NCBI GenBank assembly: GCA_903910555.1
Contig: CAIVZZ010000031.1
Span: forward strand, 95,760 to 159,759
Direction of reading: 5' to 3'
From: an uncultured Gemmatimonadota bacterium
GTDB lineage: Bacteria > Gemmatimonadota > Gemmatimonadetes > Gemmatimonadales > Gemmatimonadaceae
Length of the DNA stretch: 64,000 bases
Both the position numbers and the translations under genes were made by a program. Shown here one piece after another: positions 50,003 to 57,642 of this stretch (positions within the stretch are counted from its first letter, which is position 1; each line of letters opens with the position of its first letter). The notes beneath the pieces were generated by a model, which saw only the letters and a program-made list of their open reading frames with translations, had not been told where the DNA came from and did no database searches.

Positions 50003-52075
50003 ATGGTCGAGTTGAAAAGCGACGTCGCGTCATTGGAGTCGGTTCTCTTTACAGAAGAGCTGGCACGGCGTCCGACGCGCCCGCCCGATTACGAGGCGGA
50101 GAGTCGCGCGATGGCGGTACTGGTGCAGCGACTGGCTGACTCACCGGGAACCATCCTCCAGTCGCTCGCGACCACCGTCCTCGAACTCTGCAGCGCCGAC
50201 TCCGCAGGCCTCAGCATTCTCACAGCGGACAAACAGCGATTCGAATGGCCCGCCATTGCCGGCGCATGGCAGCCGCACATCGGCGGCGGGACTCCGCGCG
50301 ATTTCGGACCGTGCGGCGACGTTGTCGACTGCAATACGCCCCTGCTGTTCAAACAGTTCGAGCGGCGTTATGCATACCTGCTCAACACTACTCCGCTCGC
50401 GAATGAATGCCTCTTCGTCCCATTCTACGAGGACGGCGCGGTCGTCGGCGCGATCTGGGTGCTTGCCCACAGCGATCGTCGCAAGTTCGACACCGAAGAT
50501 CTCCGTCAGCTCGAAAACCTCGGCCGTTTTGCATCGGCCGCGCGGCATGCGGTCAAAGCGCAGCACGTGGAGCTGCGTTATCGGCGCCTCTTCGAATCTG
50601 CCAAAGACGGCATTCTCATTCTCGACGCCGAGTCCGGCAAGATCGTCGACTCCAACGCATTTATCGGCGAGCTCCTCGGCTACGACACGCAGCAGCTCTG
50701 CGAGAAAGAACTCTGGGAGATCGGCATGTTCGCCGACGAGCTGGCGAACCGCGACGCCATCAGGGAACTGCAGGAGAAACGGTATCTTCGCGTCGAACAC
50801 ATGCAGTTGAAGTCGAGCCGAGGTGAGCCTGTGGACGTCGAAGTCATCGCGAACGCGTACGTCGAAGGCACCGTCCACGTCATCCAGTGCAACATTCGCG
50901 ATATCACCGAGCGGCGCCGGCTCGAGCAAAAGACTCAAGAGCAGGCGAAAGCACTCGCCGACCTCGATCGCCGCAAAGATGAGTTTCTGGCCATGCTCAG
51001 CCACGAACTGCGAACGCCGCTCGCTGCCATAAGCAACGCTGTGCATTTTCTCAATCTCGCATCGAACTCGGTCGAGGCGCGCGAACAGGCGCGCGGCATC
51101 ATCGAGCGGAAAGTCGCGCACCTGAAGCATCTCGTCGATGATCTGCTTGAGGTCTCGCGAATTACGACAGGCCGCGTGCAGCTGCGCAAGGAAGACGTTC
51201 TCGTCAGCAGCATTGTCGCGCGCGCGGTGGAGACGGTCCGTCCGCTCATCGAGCAGCGACAGCACGTGCTGACGCTATCGGCGCCCTCGCGGCCCGTGTG
51301 GTTGAACGCGGACGCCGCGCGTCTCGAGCAGGTCGTCGTGAATTTGCTGACGAACGCCGCGAAGTACAGCGACGAACACGGGCACATCTGGCTCACCGTC
51401 GAACAGGAAGCCGGCACCGTGCTCGTAAGTGTGCGGGACAGGGGCGTCGGCATCGCACCGGAATTGCTGCCGCACATTTTCGAACTGTTCACGCAGGCGG
51501 AACCATCACTCGACCGCTCCGGCGGCGGACTCGGCGTCGGACTCTGCCTCGTGCAACGGCTCGTCGAGCTGCACGGCGGAACGGTCGAAGCGTCGAGCCA
51601 AGTTGGTGTGGGAAGCGAGTTCGTGGTGCGCCTGCCGGCCTCAGTGACCGGCACCTCGCACGCGCTCCCCGCCGACGCAGCGAAGCAGACGGTCGGAAGC
51701 TGCCGGGTGCTGATCGTAGACGACGATGAGGACACCGCCGAGAGTCTCGCGATGTTGTTACAGGCGACAGGTCACGAGGTTCGCGTGGCGCACGACGGGC
51801 CGGCCGCACTGGCCGCGGCAATGGAATACCGTCCGGAGGTGATGCTGCTCGACATCGGCCTGCCGATGTTAAACGGCTTCGAAGTCGCCGAGCGGGTGCG
51901 AAAGCTTCCGGAGATCCAGAACATCGTGTTGGTCGCGGTGACCGGATACGGACAGGAACGCGATCGTCAAAAGACGCACGACGTCGGGTTCGACTACCAT
52001 CTCGTGAAACCGGCGGCGTTTGCAGACGTGCAGCGAATCCTGTCGACAGTCGCCGAGCGTCGTCGCGCGCGCTAA
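50003..52075 (+). CDS. Soluble hybrid sensor histidine kinase (GAF-PAS-HisKA-HATPase-REC)
   Basis: 690 residues, no membrane span. GAF ~45-180 (ILQSLATTVLELCSADSAGLSIL), PAS ~185-310 (YRRLFESAKDGILILDAESGKIV), coiled coil, HisKA with phospho-acceptor His334 in MLSHELRTPLAAISN, HATPase ~430-550 (N box VVNLLTNAAKYS, VRDRGVGIAPELLPHIFELF, GGGLGVGLCLV), REC ~568-685 with Asp617 in VMLLDIGLPMLNG. It senses an intracellular signal and ends in its own receiver; no response regulator gene is adjacent, so the output partner is elsewhere. GGAG before the ATG lies at the foot of a hairpin. It ends 6 bases from the convergent DUF4412 gene. Confidence 0.93.
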   Translation: MVELKSDVASLESVLFTEELARRPTRPPDYEAESRAMAVLVQRLADSPGTILQSLATTVLELCSADSAGLSILTADKQRFEWPAIAGAWQPHIGGGTPRDFGPCGDVVDCNTPLLFKQFERRYAYLLNTTPLANECLFVPFYEDGAVVGAIWVLAHSDRRKFDTEDLRQLENLGRFASAARHAVKAQHVELRYRRLFESAKDGILILDAESGKIVDSNAFIGELLGYDTQQLCEKELWEIGMFADELANRDAIRELQEKRYLRVEHMQLKSSRGEPVDVEVIANAYVEGTVHVIQCNIRDITERRRLEQKTQEQAKALADLDRRKDEFLAMLSHELRTPLAAISNAVHFLNLASNSVEAREQARGIIERKVAHLKHLVDDLLEVSRITTGRVQLRKEDVLVSSIVARAVETVRPLIEQRQHVLTLSAPSRPVWLNADAARLEQVVVNLLTNAAKYSDEHGHIWLTVEQEAGTVLVSVRDRGVGIAPELLPHIFELFTQAEPSLDRSGGGLGVGLCLVQRLVELHGGTVEASSQVGVGSEFVVRLPASVTGTSHALPADAAKQTVGSCRVLIVDDDEDTAESLAMLLQATGHEVRVAHDGPAALAAAMEYRPEVMLLDIGLPMLNGFEVAERVRKLPEIQNIVLVAVTGYGQERDRQKTHDVGFDYHLVKPAAFADVQRILSTVAERRRAR

Positions 52076-52081
52076 GGCTCG

Positions 52082-53011
52082 CTATTTTTTTGCGGCGCCC
52101 GGTTTCGGATAGTCCGCCATGTTGTACGACACATGCGCGTCGGTGTCGACGCTCGTGACCGTCATCGAGACACTCTCGCCCGTCGTCTTGTTTGTGCTGT
52201 TCATCTGCAGCAGCATTCCGGTCGGATAGTCGTCGGGCAGCCGTCCTTTCATCTGCTTCAGTCCCGAATTCGCCGCGAACATATTGCCAACGCTGAGACG
52301 CGGATCGCGCGACACCCAGGTCTCGACCGTCGCGTTCGTCGTTTCCATGCGATACCCATCCGCCGAATATCCGGCGATCGTCTTGGTTCCGATTTTCGAA
52401 TAGCTGTTCCAAACCTTGACCGTGTCCCAGTTCACGGGCGGAGCTTTTGGCGCCGCTGATGCGTTGGCCGTCGCGAACTTTTGCGCATCGTTCCAGCCAT
52501 ACGCCATCGAGAACTTCGATTTGTCCGACGCCATCAGCATCACCATCGCCTTGTTCTTCGCGTCGAGAATCACAAACGCGGAACCTTGCTGCTTCGGATC
52601 GTTGCTCATGACGAGCGTGCCCGTATAGGGCTCGTTCGTATTGAAGTGCATCTTGAGCACCGCCTTTCCATCGGCGCTGGTGCTCTTCGATGACGCAATC
52701 TCCATCGTCGTGACGACGTTGAAGTTGTAACTCGATTCGGTGGTGGCGCCGCCACCCATCGAAAACGCCGAGCCAGCTCCCGCCGCCGGCGCGCCGCCTT
52801 TCGCGGAATCACCGAACACCGTCGCGAAGGTGTTGTCGACCATCTTCGACGAAATCTCGTCGATCTTGCCATTCACTTTGTCCTGCGCTTTCTGCGAAAC
52901 TGCATCGGTTGCCTTCTTCACGATGCCGCCGAAAATGCCTTGCGATTGTGCGGGCGCAGATGAAACCGCGAGCGTAGCCGCGATGACACTGAGTTTTAGA
53001 AATGTGCGCAT
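52082..53011 (-). CDS. Exported DUF4412-type protein
   Basis: 309 residues with a signal peptide (SVIAATLAVSSAPAQSQ). The mature N-terminus has a helical GIFGGIVKKATDAVSQKAQDK segment, then a Gly/Ala linker and a beta-rich domain (~95-300: YNFNVVTTMEIASS, VLKMHFNTNEPYTGTLVMS, TIAGYSADGYRMET) that fits DUF4412/LolA-like lipid-binding sheets. Function is unknown; this fold often carries lipids or senses the envelope. No Shine-Dalgarno sequence is visible before the ATG. It ends convergent to the kinase gene. Confidence 0.75.
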   Translation of the reverse strand: MRTFLKLSVIAATLAVSSAPAQSQGIFGGIVKKATDAVSQKAQDKVNGKIDEISSKMVDNTFATVFGDSAKGGAPAAGAGSAFSMGGGATTESSYNFNVVTTMEIASSKSTSADGKAVLKMHFNTNEPYTGTLVMSNDPKQQGSAFVILDAKNKAMVMLMASDKSKFSMAYGWNDAQKFATANASAAPKAPPVNWDTVKVWNSYSKIGTKTIAGYSADGYRMETTNATVETWVSRDPRLSVGNMFAANSGLKQMKGRLPDDYPTGMLLQMNSTNKTTGESVSMTVTSVDTDAHVSYNMADYPKPGAAKK

Positions 53012-53073
53012 GGTGGGGACCGGTTCGGGTTCAACAGAACGTGCCCGAGTATGGCGAAATCGGGCCGGTGTCG

Positions 53074-53484
53074 CTACTGCGGGCTTCCGCGGCCCGGCGC
53101 GGCTGCCGGCAGCAACACGCGTAGCGGCGTAAGCGGCATGAGTCCGGCGAATTCAAAACTCGCGAGATTTCCTTTCACGAGCGGCAGCTGATCGGTCAGC
53201 GCTTTCGCTTCTGCCGTGGAAGTGCAGTTCATGATGAACACCACGCCCTTCCCGTCCGCGCGCGCCCACCACTGCTGGATCTTGCCGTCGAGGTAGAGTT
53301 TGACGGTCGCAGTTACTTCGTCGGGGAGAACTTTGTTGATCTGCGCGCGCTCAACATCCGCTCGCACCGTGAGCGTGGCCATGATCGCCGTGATAGGCGA
53401 GGTGGGCTGTTGAGTTGCCGGCTGCTGCGCTGCGGCCGCAACGGGAGCGAGCGCGAGTGCCGCTATAAATAGTCGGAGATGCAT
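53074..53484 (-). CDS. Small exported protein with muconolactone-isomerase/YCII-like domain
   Basis: 136 residues from ATG at 53484, which follows AAGGAG; a 13-codon upstream extension is less likely. Signal peptide MHLRLFIAALALAPVAAAAQ. The mature domain (ATLTVRADVERAQINKVLPDEV, WWARADGKGVVFIMNCTSTAEAKALTDQLPL, FEFAGLMPLTPLRVLL) follows the ferredoxin-like fold of muconolactone delta-isomerase proteins. Export and context argue against an aromatic-degradation role. An inverted repeat GATTGTCG/CGACAATC (53504-53511, 53518-53525) lies just upstream and could be an operator or leader hairpin. Confidence 0.65.
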   Translation of the reverse strand: MHLRLFIAALALAPVAAAAQQPATQQPTSPITAIMATLTVRADVERAQINKVLPDEVTATVKLYLDGKIQQWWARADGKGVVFIMNCTSTAEAKALTDQLPLVKGNLASFEFAGLMPLTPLRVLLPAAAPGRGSPQ

Positions 53485-53555
53485 TGGAACTCCTTGAGGA
53501 TCAGATTGTCGAATTCGCGACAATCAAAGAGTATCCGATGCGGAGCCGGATTGCG

Positions 53556-53738
53556 CTATATGTCGTCTCCCGACGATGACGACGCGCCGAAGTCCGGCTT
53601 CTTGCGGCTTCCCTTCTTCGGCGCCGCGTTCGCAGGAATCTTCTCGCTCGCCTTCATGGGTGTCCCGCGGCCGCTCGACGGCCTATGACTCCCGCCGCCG
53701 GGGCCCTTCCGTTTGCGCCCGCCTTTACCTCCTTTCAT
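53556..53738 (-). CDS. Small basic protein coupled to a GNAT gene
   Basis: 60 residues, Lys/Gly/Ser/Pro-rich (MKGGKGGRKRKGPGGG at the start, SSSSGDDI at the end), with no domain I recognise. Its ATG overlaps the stop of the GNAT gene (ATGA), so translation coupling supports it being real. Composition suggests a disordered, nucleic-acid-binding or ribosome-associated peptide, but this is a guess. It could also be non-coding tail sequence. Confidence 0.4.
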   Translation of the reverse strand: MKGGKGGRKRKGPGGGSHRPSSGRGTPMKASEKIPANAAPKKGSRKKPDFGASSSSGDDI

Positions 53739-54193
53739 TTCTTCCCCTCGTTCGATTTGGCGAAACGAAAGCTAGTGCCGGTGTAGCCGAGTCCTTCGTA
53801 GAACGCGTGCGCATCAGTGCGCTTCTTGTTGCTCGTGACTTCGATCATAGCGCAGCCGCGCTTGAACAAGTACGCCTCGGACGCAGCAACCAGTGCGCGA
53901 CCGATTCCCTGCCCGCGCACCGACTCGTCAACAATGACCGCCGTGAGCCGGCCGATCGGGCCCGCGCGATGCATAACCGGCGTGATGTGCAACGTCACCG
54001 CACCCACAAGCGGTGAACCCGGCGCAGACGACACGCGCGCCGCTACGAGCACGTGCTGACCTTGATCCAGAAAGGCGGCCAGCCGCGTCTTCGCATCGGC
54101 AGCAGGCTGCGCATGACCGAGGAGCGCAAGCAGCCGCACGATTTCGTCCGCATCGGCTAGCTCCCCTTCGCGCACTTCAAACGAATCACTCAC
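53735..54193 (-). CDS. GNAT-family N-acetyltransferase
   Basis: 152 residues, GTG start at 54193 with GGAAGAG upstream. The acetyl-CoA pyrophosphate loop is RGQGIGRALV (~93-102), after AVIVDESV (beta 4) and followed by the helix and IEVTSNKKRTDAHAFYEGLGYT (beta 5 and the terminal motif). The substrate is unknown. Its stop overlaps the start of the small basic protein gene. It may be a protein or small-molecule acetyltransferase. The AAC(6')-like GNAT gene lies 34 bases upstream on the same strand. Confidence 0.9.
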   Translation of the reverse strand: MSDSFEVREGELADADEIVRLLALLGHAQPAADAKTRLAAFLDQGQHVLVAARVSSAPGSPLVGAVTLHITPVMHRAGPIGRLTAVIVDESVRGQGIGRALVAASEAYLFKRGCAMIEVTSNKKRTDAHAFYEGLGYTGTSFRFAKSNEGKK

Positions 54194-54227
54194 GAGACTC
54201 TTCCGCCTACGAAAGAAGGGACGGCTG

Positions 54228-54665
54228 CTACAGTGGCTTCCGGTATCTTACCGCGCGCTCCACTTCTATATAACCAGCGTGCTCGTGGGCACTATGGCTG
54301 ATCGTATTATCGAGCAGCGCGTCGGATGCCATTTCGGTGTAGCCTCGCCCGCGCGCCCAGTCCTCTCCGGCTGCGAGCAGCGCACGCCCGACTCCCGCGC
54401 GGCGCATATCACGATCGACGAACCACGCCTCAACAAACCCGACCGGACTGCTATCGCACCCATCTACATACGGCCGCGATGCGACCTCGACAAACCCGCA
54501 CACCGATCCTTCGACGCGCAGCGCAATGAACACCGCCCCATCTTCGCGAGTCAGAAACTTCCGCATCCACGGCGCGAGCTCCTCCGCCGTATGCTCAGGA
54601 AAGAGCGCGGCGCTCATGCGGAGCCACTCCGGGAAATCCGATTCTTGAAAGGGGCGAATTTGCAT
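54228..54665 (-). CDS. GNAT acetyltransferase of the aminoglycoside 6'-N-acetyltransferase AAC(6') type
   Basis: 145 residues, the same length as many chromosomal AAC(6')-I enzymes. Diagnostic features: RPFQESDFPEWLRMSAALFPEHTAEE, GFVEVASRPYVDGCDSSPVGFVEAWFV (the Y-V-x-G-C-x-S/T-S-P-V block), acetyl-CoA loop RRAGVGRALL (~88-97), and EMASDALLDNTISHSAHEHAGY with the family's ASDxxLDN. Known members acetylate the 6'-amino group of aminoglycosides. Whether this one confers resistance cannot be told from the sequence. TACGAT lies 5 bases before the ATG with no Shine-Dalgarno sequence. It lies next to a metallo-beta-lactamase gene. Confidence 0.85.
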   Translation of the reverse strand: MQIRPFQESDFPEWLRMSAALFPEHTAEELAPWMRKFLTREDGAVFIALRVEGSVCGFVEVASRPYVDGCDSSPVGFVEAWFVDRDMRRAGVGRALLAAGEDWARGRGYTEMASDALLDNTISHSAHEHAGYIEVERAVRYRKPL

Positions 54666-54670
54666 TTCTG

Positions 54671-54676
54671 ATCGTA
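54671..54676 (-). promoter_or_regulatory. -10 box (TACGAT), five bases before the ATG
   Basis: TACGAT on the minus strand is followed by five bases and the ATG at 54665; no Shine-Dalgarno sequence. Same arrangement as at 2533, 14121 and 17432. Confidence 0.3.
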
Positions 54677-54696
54677 GCGGGAAGGTCCAACGATCG

Positions 54697-55587
54697 CTAC
54701 GGCGCAGCTGCCTTCTGTCGCGCGAGCTCCGTCAGAAACGCCTGCTCCCGCTCAGCCACAAACTTCGCGTAGCCTGTGCGACCGATGAACGGCAGCGCCG
54801 TGCCAGCTTTCATCTTTGCGTACTTCGCTTCCATATCGAAGTAGCCACCGTGCGCGCCTAGGAAATAATCAACCGGCAGTGACTTGAGCACGCGGAATGT
54901 CTTTTCATAATCCTGCGCGATCCCCGGGTAGGGCGAATTCCCAACGAGCTTGTATCCCGGATTCACATACGGACCGCCGACGATCACGACGTTGTAACTC
55001 TTCCCGCCGTCGCTCACCTTCATCGTCCACGTCGTGCACCCTTTGGTGTGTCCCGGCGTGAGATGCGCAACGAGCGTTGTACCGCCGAGTTTCACTTCGT
55101 CGCCGTCGTGCAAAACCTTATCAACTTTCGTCGGCGTATAGCGCGAGCTCGGCGAATTCCCATATTGGAAGTCCGTTTTCCCACCCGACTCGACGACTCC
55201 GACATCGGCGTCCATCACCTCGTATTTCGCGCCCGTCTGTTTTTTGACCAGCGCGCTCCCACCGTTGTGATCGTTATGCGCATGACTGATCAGGAGAATC
55301 TTGGTGTCGCCGAACTTGAACCCAAGCTTTTCGATGCTCTCCTTGATGAGCGGCACATTCTCATCGAGGTCGCTGTTGATCAGGATGTTTCCCTGCGGCG
55401 TCGTGATCAGATAGCTCGCGAGCGCCTTGCTTCCCACATAGTAGAGATTCCCGGCGATATGGAACGACGGATACTGCTCGGTCCACTCGGGAGGGTTCGC
55501 CGAACCCTGCGCGGTCGCGTCGCCTGCAATCGCAACAATTCCCAGAAACGCGACCGCCGCCGCACGCAACTCACGAAAACTATTCAT
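54697..55587 (-). CDS. Subclass B3-type metallo-beta-lactamase
   Basis: 296 residues. ATG at 55587 gives a signal peptide (AAAVAFLGIVAIAGDATAQ). Zinc ligands are complete for B3: H102, H104, D106 and H107 in LISHAHNDHNGG, H180 in LTPGHTKGCTTW, and H246 in LGAHGGYFDM. The N-terminal motif HIAGNLYYVGSKALASYLITT is also B3-like. B3 enzymes hydrolyse penicillins, cephalosporins and carbapenems in the periplasm. Activity cannot be proved here, since environmental homologues vary. Its start lies inside the end of the upstream membrane-protein gene (8-base overlap), so the two are co-translated. Confidence 0.88.
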   Translation of the reverse strand: MNSFRELRAAAVAFLGIVAIAGDATAQGSANPPEWTEQYPSFHIAGNLYYVGSKALASYLITTPQGNILINSDLDENVPLIKESIEKLGFKFGDTKILLISHAHNDHNGGSALVKKQTGAKYEVMDADVGVVESGGKTDFQYGNSPSSRYTPTKVDKVLHDGDEVKLGGTTLVAHLTPGHTKGCTTWTMKVSDGGKSYNVVIVGGPYVNPGYKLVGNSPYPGIAQDYEKTFRVLKSLPVDYFLGAHGGYFDMEAKYAKMKAGTALPFIGRTGYAKFVAEREQAFLTELARQKAAAP

Positions 55588-56095
55588 CGCCTGACTCAAC
55601 CTTTCGAATAGATGGCGAGAGCCGAAGCCGGCCGAGTGTCTCGAGCGCGACAACGTTGTCCTGCTTCATTTTTCGGCGCGCCAGTTCGGCGCTGCCAAGT
55701 ACAAACAACGGCGAAAACGCGCCGATGAGCACGTCAAAATGCGCGAGCGGGGCGAGACCATCCGTCCACCCGAGTCGCGCGACATTGGCAATCAACGGAA
55801 ACCACCCGAAGTAGACGGTGATCATCATGGCCGGAATCAACGCCGCCGCCATCATGATCACGCGCCGCCGCATCAGCGGCGCGCAGTCGCTGCACACAAA
55901 CTGCCCTTCTACCAGATATGCATCGACGGTCCCGAACTCACGCACGGCAAACGCGTTCCCGCACTGCGCGCACGTGTCGCTCGCGTTGCGCGCCGCCCCC
56001 ACTCGACGCCGCCAGGCGCGCACCACGGAGACCGTCGAGAACGTCCCGATGGAAAGTGTCGCCGCGATCAGCGAGATGAGAATGTTCAGAGTCAC
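55580..56095 (-). CDS. Small membrane protein with zinc-ribbon-like segment, coupled to the metallo-beta-lactamase
   Basis: 171 residues from the GTG at 56095 (first start giving TLNILISLIAATLSIGTFS as an opening span; the frame is open further upstream through the divergent promoter region). A cysteine pair CAQCGNAF and a later CSDCAP form a possible four-Cys zinc site (~47-75). Two more spans follow (MMAAALIPAMMITVYFGWFP and VLIGAFSPLFVLGSAELA). I do not recognise the family. Its stop overlaps the lactamase ATG by 8 bases. The start is not certain. Confidence 0.6.
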   Translation of the reverse strand: MTLNILISLIAATLSIGTFSTVSVVRAWRRRVGAARNASDTCAQCGNAFAVREFGTVDAYLVEGQFVCSDCAPLMRRRVIMMAAALIPAMMITVYFGWFPLIANVARLGWTDGLAPLAHFDVLIGAFSPLFVLGSAELARRKMKQDNVVALETLGRLRLSPSIRKVESGDE

Positions 56096-56203
56096 AGAAA
56101 AGTCGTCAAAAGTGTGGAATCGATCACGCCACTGAACTTGCCGATTCCGCGTGCGGCGCGCCAATCCACTAATATTTTGACACCACAAAGTGGAGTTGAG
56201 TGC

Positions 56204-56806
56204 ATGGCCGGCAAGACTCGCTGCGCATGGGCCGAGAGCGACGACCTGATGCGCGCGTACCACGACGAAGAATGGGGGGTTCGGCAGCGCGATTCGCGGA
56301 TGCTCTGGGAAATGCTGATGCTGGAAGGATTTCAGGCCGGTCTCGCCTGGAGCATCATCCTCAAGAAACGTCCGGCATTTCAGAAGGGGTTCGCGAAGTT
56401 CGATCCCAAGAAAGTGGCGAAGTTCGGAAAGGCTGATATCAATCGACTGATGAACGACGCTGGCATCGTTCGCGCGCGCGCCAAGATCGAAGCCACGATC
56501 CGCGGTGCGCAGATTTACTGCGAGATGAAAGATGCCGGCGAGAGCTTCAGCGATTTCTGCTGGTCATTCACCAAGGGCAAGGTCATCAAGAGCGATGGCA
56601 AGAGCCGGATCATCACGACGCCGCTCTCCGAAGAAATCTCCAAAGAGATGAAGCGCCGCGGCTTCAAGTTCGTCGGGCCGACGATTGTCTATGCCTGGAT
56701 GCAGGCGGTCGGGATCGTCAACGATCACTCGGCGAACTGTTATCGCCGCATGGGATCGCGCGACGGTCATTCCGAGGCCAGATTAAATTATGGCCACCCA
56801 AGCTGA
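56204..56806 (+). CDS. tag: DNA-3-methyladenine glycosylase I
   Basis: 200 residues. ATG at 56204 follows GGAGTTGAGTGC; the frame open back to 55739 lies antisense to the preceding gene. It matches Tag throughout: KTRCAWAESDDLMRAYHDEEWG with zinc ligands C7 and H20, LEGFQAGLAWSIILKKR (binding-pocket Glu41 region), and H175/C179 in VNDHSANCYR. It removes N3-methyladenine from DNA in base-excision repair. The last residues overlap the start of the MmcQ/YjbR gene by 17 bases. A TAATAT at ~56170 could be the -10. Confidence 0.95.
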   Translation: MAGKTRCAWAESDDLMRAYHDEEWGVRQRDSRMLWEMLMLEGFQAGLAWSIILKKRPAFQKGFAKFDPKKVAKFGKADINRLMNDAGIVRARAKIEATIRGAQIYCEMKDAGESFSDFCWSFTKGKVIKSDGKSRIITTPLSEEISKEMKRRGFKFVGPTIVYAWMQAVGIVNDHSANCYRRMGSRDGHSEARLNYGHPS

Positions 56807-57155
56807 CGTCCGCCGAATCGCGCTCGCACTCCCCGATACCGTAGAAGCGAAAAACGACTTCGCCTTCTCAGTCATCGTGAAAGGCAAGGAAAAGGGATTC
56901 GCCTGGGTTTGGAAAGAACGCGTCGCGCCAAAGAAGCCGCGCGTTCCGAATCCTGCGGTGCTCGCGGTCCGTGTCGCGAATCTCGTCGACAAGGACTTTA
57001 TGAGTTCGGCCGAACCGGAGAAATTCATCTTCGACCCGCACTACAATGGCTTTCCAGCGGTGTTGGTGCGGCTCGCCAAAGTGCGCGTACCGGAACTCCG
57101 GCTATTACTGACCGAAGCGCGACTCACGTTGATCGCCCCGAAGAAACGTCGATGA
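56790..57155 (+). CDS. MmcQ/YjbR family protein
   Basis: 121 residues. MATQADVRRIALALPDTVEAKNDFAFSVIVKGKEKGFAWVW, then VRVANLVDKDFMSSAEPEKFIFDPHYNGFPAVLVRLAKV, is the MmcQ/YjbR fold (CyaY-like), often called DNA-binding although function is not established. It overlaps tag by 17 bases and is overlapped by the next gene (ATGA), so tag, this gene and the GyrI-like gene form one coupled unit. A repair-related role is possible from context only. Confidence 0.9.
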   Translation: MATQADVRRIALALPDTVEAKNDFAFSVIVKGKEKGFAWVWKERVAPKKPRVPNPAVLAVRVANLVDKDFMSSAEPEKFIFDPHYNGFPAVLVRLAKVRVPELRLLLTEARLTLIAPKKRR

Positions 57156-57607
57156 GCTACACCGTCGAACTCAAGAACGTCCCGGCCACTCCGCTGCTCG
57201 TCGTCCGCCGCCGAGCGGCGAAGGATCAGCTCTCGCGCGTCGTCCCCGACGGTTGCGGCCTAGTCTGGAATTTCCTGCGCGAGAACAACATCAATCCCCG
57301 CGGCCGAAACGTCGCCATCTATCGTGGCACGGGGACGCCTGAACTTGACGTTGAGATCGGAGTGGAAGTCGCTGCGAACGCAGTCGGCGGCGGCGAGGTC
57401 GTCCTCTCCGCTACGCCATCCGGAATGGTCGCGACCGTCGCACACATCGGCCCATACTCGCTCCTCATGAAAGCGAACGAAGCCATCAAAGCCTGGTGCG
57501 ACGCCAACAACCACCAGATCGCCGGCCCCAGCTGGGAGGTCTACGGCCACTGGACCGACGACGTCACCAAACTCCGCACAGATGTGTACTGGCTGCTGAA
57601 GTCGTAA
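57152..57607 (+). CDS. GyrI-like (SOUL-superfamily) small-molecule binding protein
   Basis: 151 residues from ATG at 57152, overlapping the previous stop by four bases. TPLLVVRRRAAKDQLSRVVPDGCGLVWNFLRENNI, then VAIYRGTGTPELDVEIGVEVAA and ATVAHIGPYSLLMKANEAIKAWCDANN, is the GyrI-like/effector-binding fold: two beta-alpha-beta repeats, the second ending in a HxGPY loop. Free-standing members bind or hydrolyse cyclopropyl and hydrophobic drugs or inhibit gyrase; the ligand here is unknown. The creatininase-family gene starts 35 bases downstream. Confidence 0.85.
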   Translation: MSYTVELKNVPATPLLVVRRRAAKDQLSRVVPDGCGLVWNFLRENNINPRGRNVAIYRGTGTPELDVEIGVEVAANAVGGGEVVLSATPSGMVATVAHIGPYSLLMKANEAIKAWCDANNHQIAGPSWEVYGHWTDDVTKLRTDVYWLLKS

Positions 57608-57642
57608 GTTCTCCTGTACCCGAAACCGGAACAGGAGTCGCC

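Noticed and set aside
55739..56203. 155-codon N-terminal extension of Tag
   Set aside because: It lies antisense to the Cys4 membrane-protein gene; Tag begins with its canonical RCAWA segment right after the ATG at 56204.
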